DNA of 64,000 nucleotides from Flavobacteriaceae bacterium PS02293 (GTDB taxonomy: Bacteria; Bacteroidota; Bacteroidia; Flavobacteriales; Weeksellaceae): positions 124,001 through 188,000 of the forward strand of contig JASCOV010000008.1 in NCBI GenBank assembly GCA_029960045.1, read 5' to 3'. Shown here piece after piece: positions 62,938 through 64,000 of the stretch. The notes beneath the pieces are model-generated. The model did no database searches and was not told the DNA's origin. It saw nothing but the letters and a program-made list of their open reading frames with translations. A program made the position numbers and the translations under genes. Position 1 is the first letter of the stretch; the number at the start of each line of letters is the position of its first letter.

Positions 62938-64000
62938 TTATAAACTACCTAATAATTTAAAAAAAGTAATTATAGCTGCAATTGATGAAACAACTACGAT
63001 TATAACCAATATCCAAAAATAAAGCTGAGAGAAAAAAGAGGAAACCGGATTTTGCTTTTTAGGTTTGGAATCGGGGAAATTATAATGTGTAAACTGATAT
63101 GATCTATCCAAATGAAATTCTTTGAAATTATCATCTTGTACTACTATGTCTTTGCTGTCTAAATTATGAAGAAGATACAAGTAATAGTCGTGTTCTTTTC
63201 TTTCCTGCTCTGTAAAAGCAAAATTCATTTCCAAAACGTGTTTTATTTTATGAAAAAGATTGAAATAATATGGAGAGTTTGTCTGCTTAAGAAGTTTCAA
63301 GAAATAGAGATTTGTCATTAGATTTTCTCTTTTTACAATGACGCTACTCTTCAGAAAAATCAATTCATCGTCTGTATAAGGATTCGCAACTTTCCTTTCG
63401 TAAAAATAAAAATCGAGATAGTTAAAACGAAAAAAAGCCCACACACCTTTTTTCACATTCTGTAGAACATTAAGCATTTCTATTTTCTCTGGCTCTTTTA
63501 CCGTTTTTATTTTAGTTTCCAATTTATCATAATCTTCCTGTTCAAGTTTAAAATGACTTTCCGGGTCTCCAATAACATCTATGATTTGAAAGAAATAATA
63601 CTTTAGATAAACTGTTTCTCGGGAAGGTGTGTTGAGAAGCTTTTCGAGATATAAATAAAATTTTTCAGGAGACTTTGTTCTATCATCATAATAATAAAAA
63701 GCCAATGCAGAATCATTATCACCAATATTATAATAGTAATCAGCATTTAGTTTCTGAAGATCTTTGATCAAGGCAACATTGGGGTCATTTTCAAGATGAT
63801 TGGAACGTCCGAAATACCGAACAAAAATCTTATTTCCAAATTCGTTACCAGACAAATCTACCAATTCCAATTTTGAAAAATAATGTACCGGAAAATTGTC
63901 TTTAATATTATTGTTCTTCAAAAAAATCTCATTAAGAAAATCGCAATACTGTATAGCTGAGAGATTCTGAATGTTATTATCATTAAAGTTTATAACTCGA
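62938..64000 (-). CDS. LRR-type membrane protein (5' end cut by window)
   Basis: The frame stays open to the right edge, so the true start lies outside the window; a TTG at 63921 is not needed. The visible N-terminal part has leucine-rich repeat signatures such as FNDNNIQNL, FLNEIFLKNNNIKD and LELVDLSGNEFGN. The next 250 residues are charged, helical and Tyr/Phe-rich, perhaps tetratricopeptide-like. One membrane helix lies at the end (LYFWILVIIVVVSSIAAIITF). Function unknown; a scaffold or sensor facing the cytoplasm is possible. Confidence 0.7.
   Translation of the reverse strand, partial: RVINFNDNNIQNLSAIQYCDFLNEIFLKNNNIKDNFPVHYFSKLELVDLSGNEFGNKIFVRYFGRSNHLENDPNVALIKDLQKLNADYYYNIGDNDSALAFYYYDDRTKSPEKFYLYLEKLLNTPSRETVYLKYYFFQIIDVIGDPESHFKLEQEDYDKLETKIKTVKEPEKIEMLNVLQNVKKGVWAFFRFNYLDFYFYERKVANPYTDDELIFLKSSVIVKRENLMTNLYFLKLLKQTNSPYYFNLFHKIKHVLEMNFAFTEQERKEHDYYLYLLHNLDSKDIVVQDDNFKEFHLDRSYQFTHYNFPDSKPKKQNPVSSFFSQLYFWILVIIVVVSSIAAIITFFKLLGSL

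Noticed and set aside
62938..63921. TTG at 63921 as true start of the last gene
   Set aside because: The frame stays open and LRR-like to the window edge, so the start lies outside.

Overview
The window reads as chromosome of a flavobacterium, most likely Chryseobacterium or a close relative in the Weeksellaceae. Evidence: AT-rich DNA; promoters of the Bacteroidetes form (TTG, about 19 bases, TAnnTTTG); secreted proteins ending in type A type IX secretion (T9SS) sorting tails; many lipoproteins with a Cys after the signal peptide; and Bacteroidetes-only families (DUF4270, DUF4907, DUF4403, GH97). No tRNA, rRNA, CRISPR array or insertion sequence was found.

Layout. 1-10.1 kb holds mostly housekeeping genes: a metallophosphoesterase cut by the window edge, a dicarboxylate/amino-acid symporter, a serine hydrolase, Mrp plus a NifU C-terminal protein for Fe-S carriage, gpsA, an M23 peptidase and trigger factor. 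Short interspersed palindromic repeats lie between several of them. 10.2-24.3 kb is an accessory stretch: two adjacent surface proteins sharing a module, a metal-type TonB receptor with a partner lipoprotein and a Cys/His-rich small protein, a YejK-like protein, an exported thioredoxin, an iron alcohol dehydrogenase with an AraC regulator, and an RCC1-repeat T9SS substrate.

25.2-30.8 kb is the most interesting part. Eight same-strand genes encode two paralogous small CNGKC proteins (both starting with TTG), a YHS protein, a SCO protein, an exported superoxide dismutase, an MbnP-like lipoprotein, an MbnH-like di-haem enzyme and an outer-membrane barrel with an N-terminal CDACGC motif. I read this as an envelope copper-handling system in which a MauG-type enzyme modifies its copper-binding partner.

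30.9-36.8 kb holds a barrel protein plus DUF4270 lipoprotein, divergent from a Kelch lipoprotein, a DUF4907 lipoprotein and a LytS/LytTR two-component pair. 37-44.8 kb holds purine nucleoside phosphorylase, an M4 T9SS protease, two uncharacterised exported proteins and a GH97 glycosidase.

44.9-58.9 kb is the ribosomal protein supercluster (rplC to rplQ, with secY, infA and rpoA), all on the minus strand. A strong promoter precedes rplC. A perfect 12-bp hairpin and a new promoter-like box between rpsN and rpsH suggest two transcription units. The genes rpmD and rpmJ are present but very short. The window ends with a small Fet4-like membrane protein, a metzincin T9SS protease, a lipoprotein gene behind an 18-A tract, and an LRR-type membrane protein cut by the right edge.
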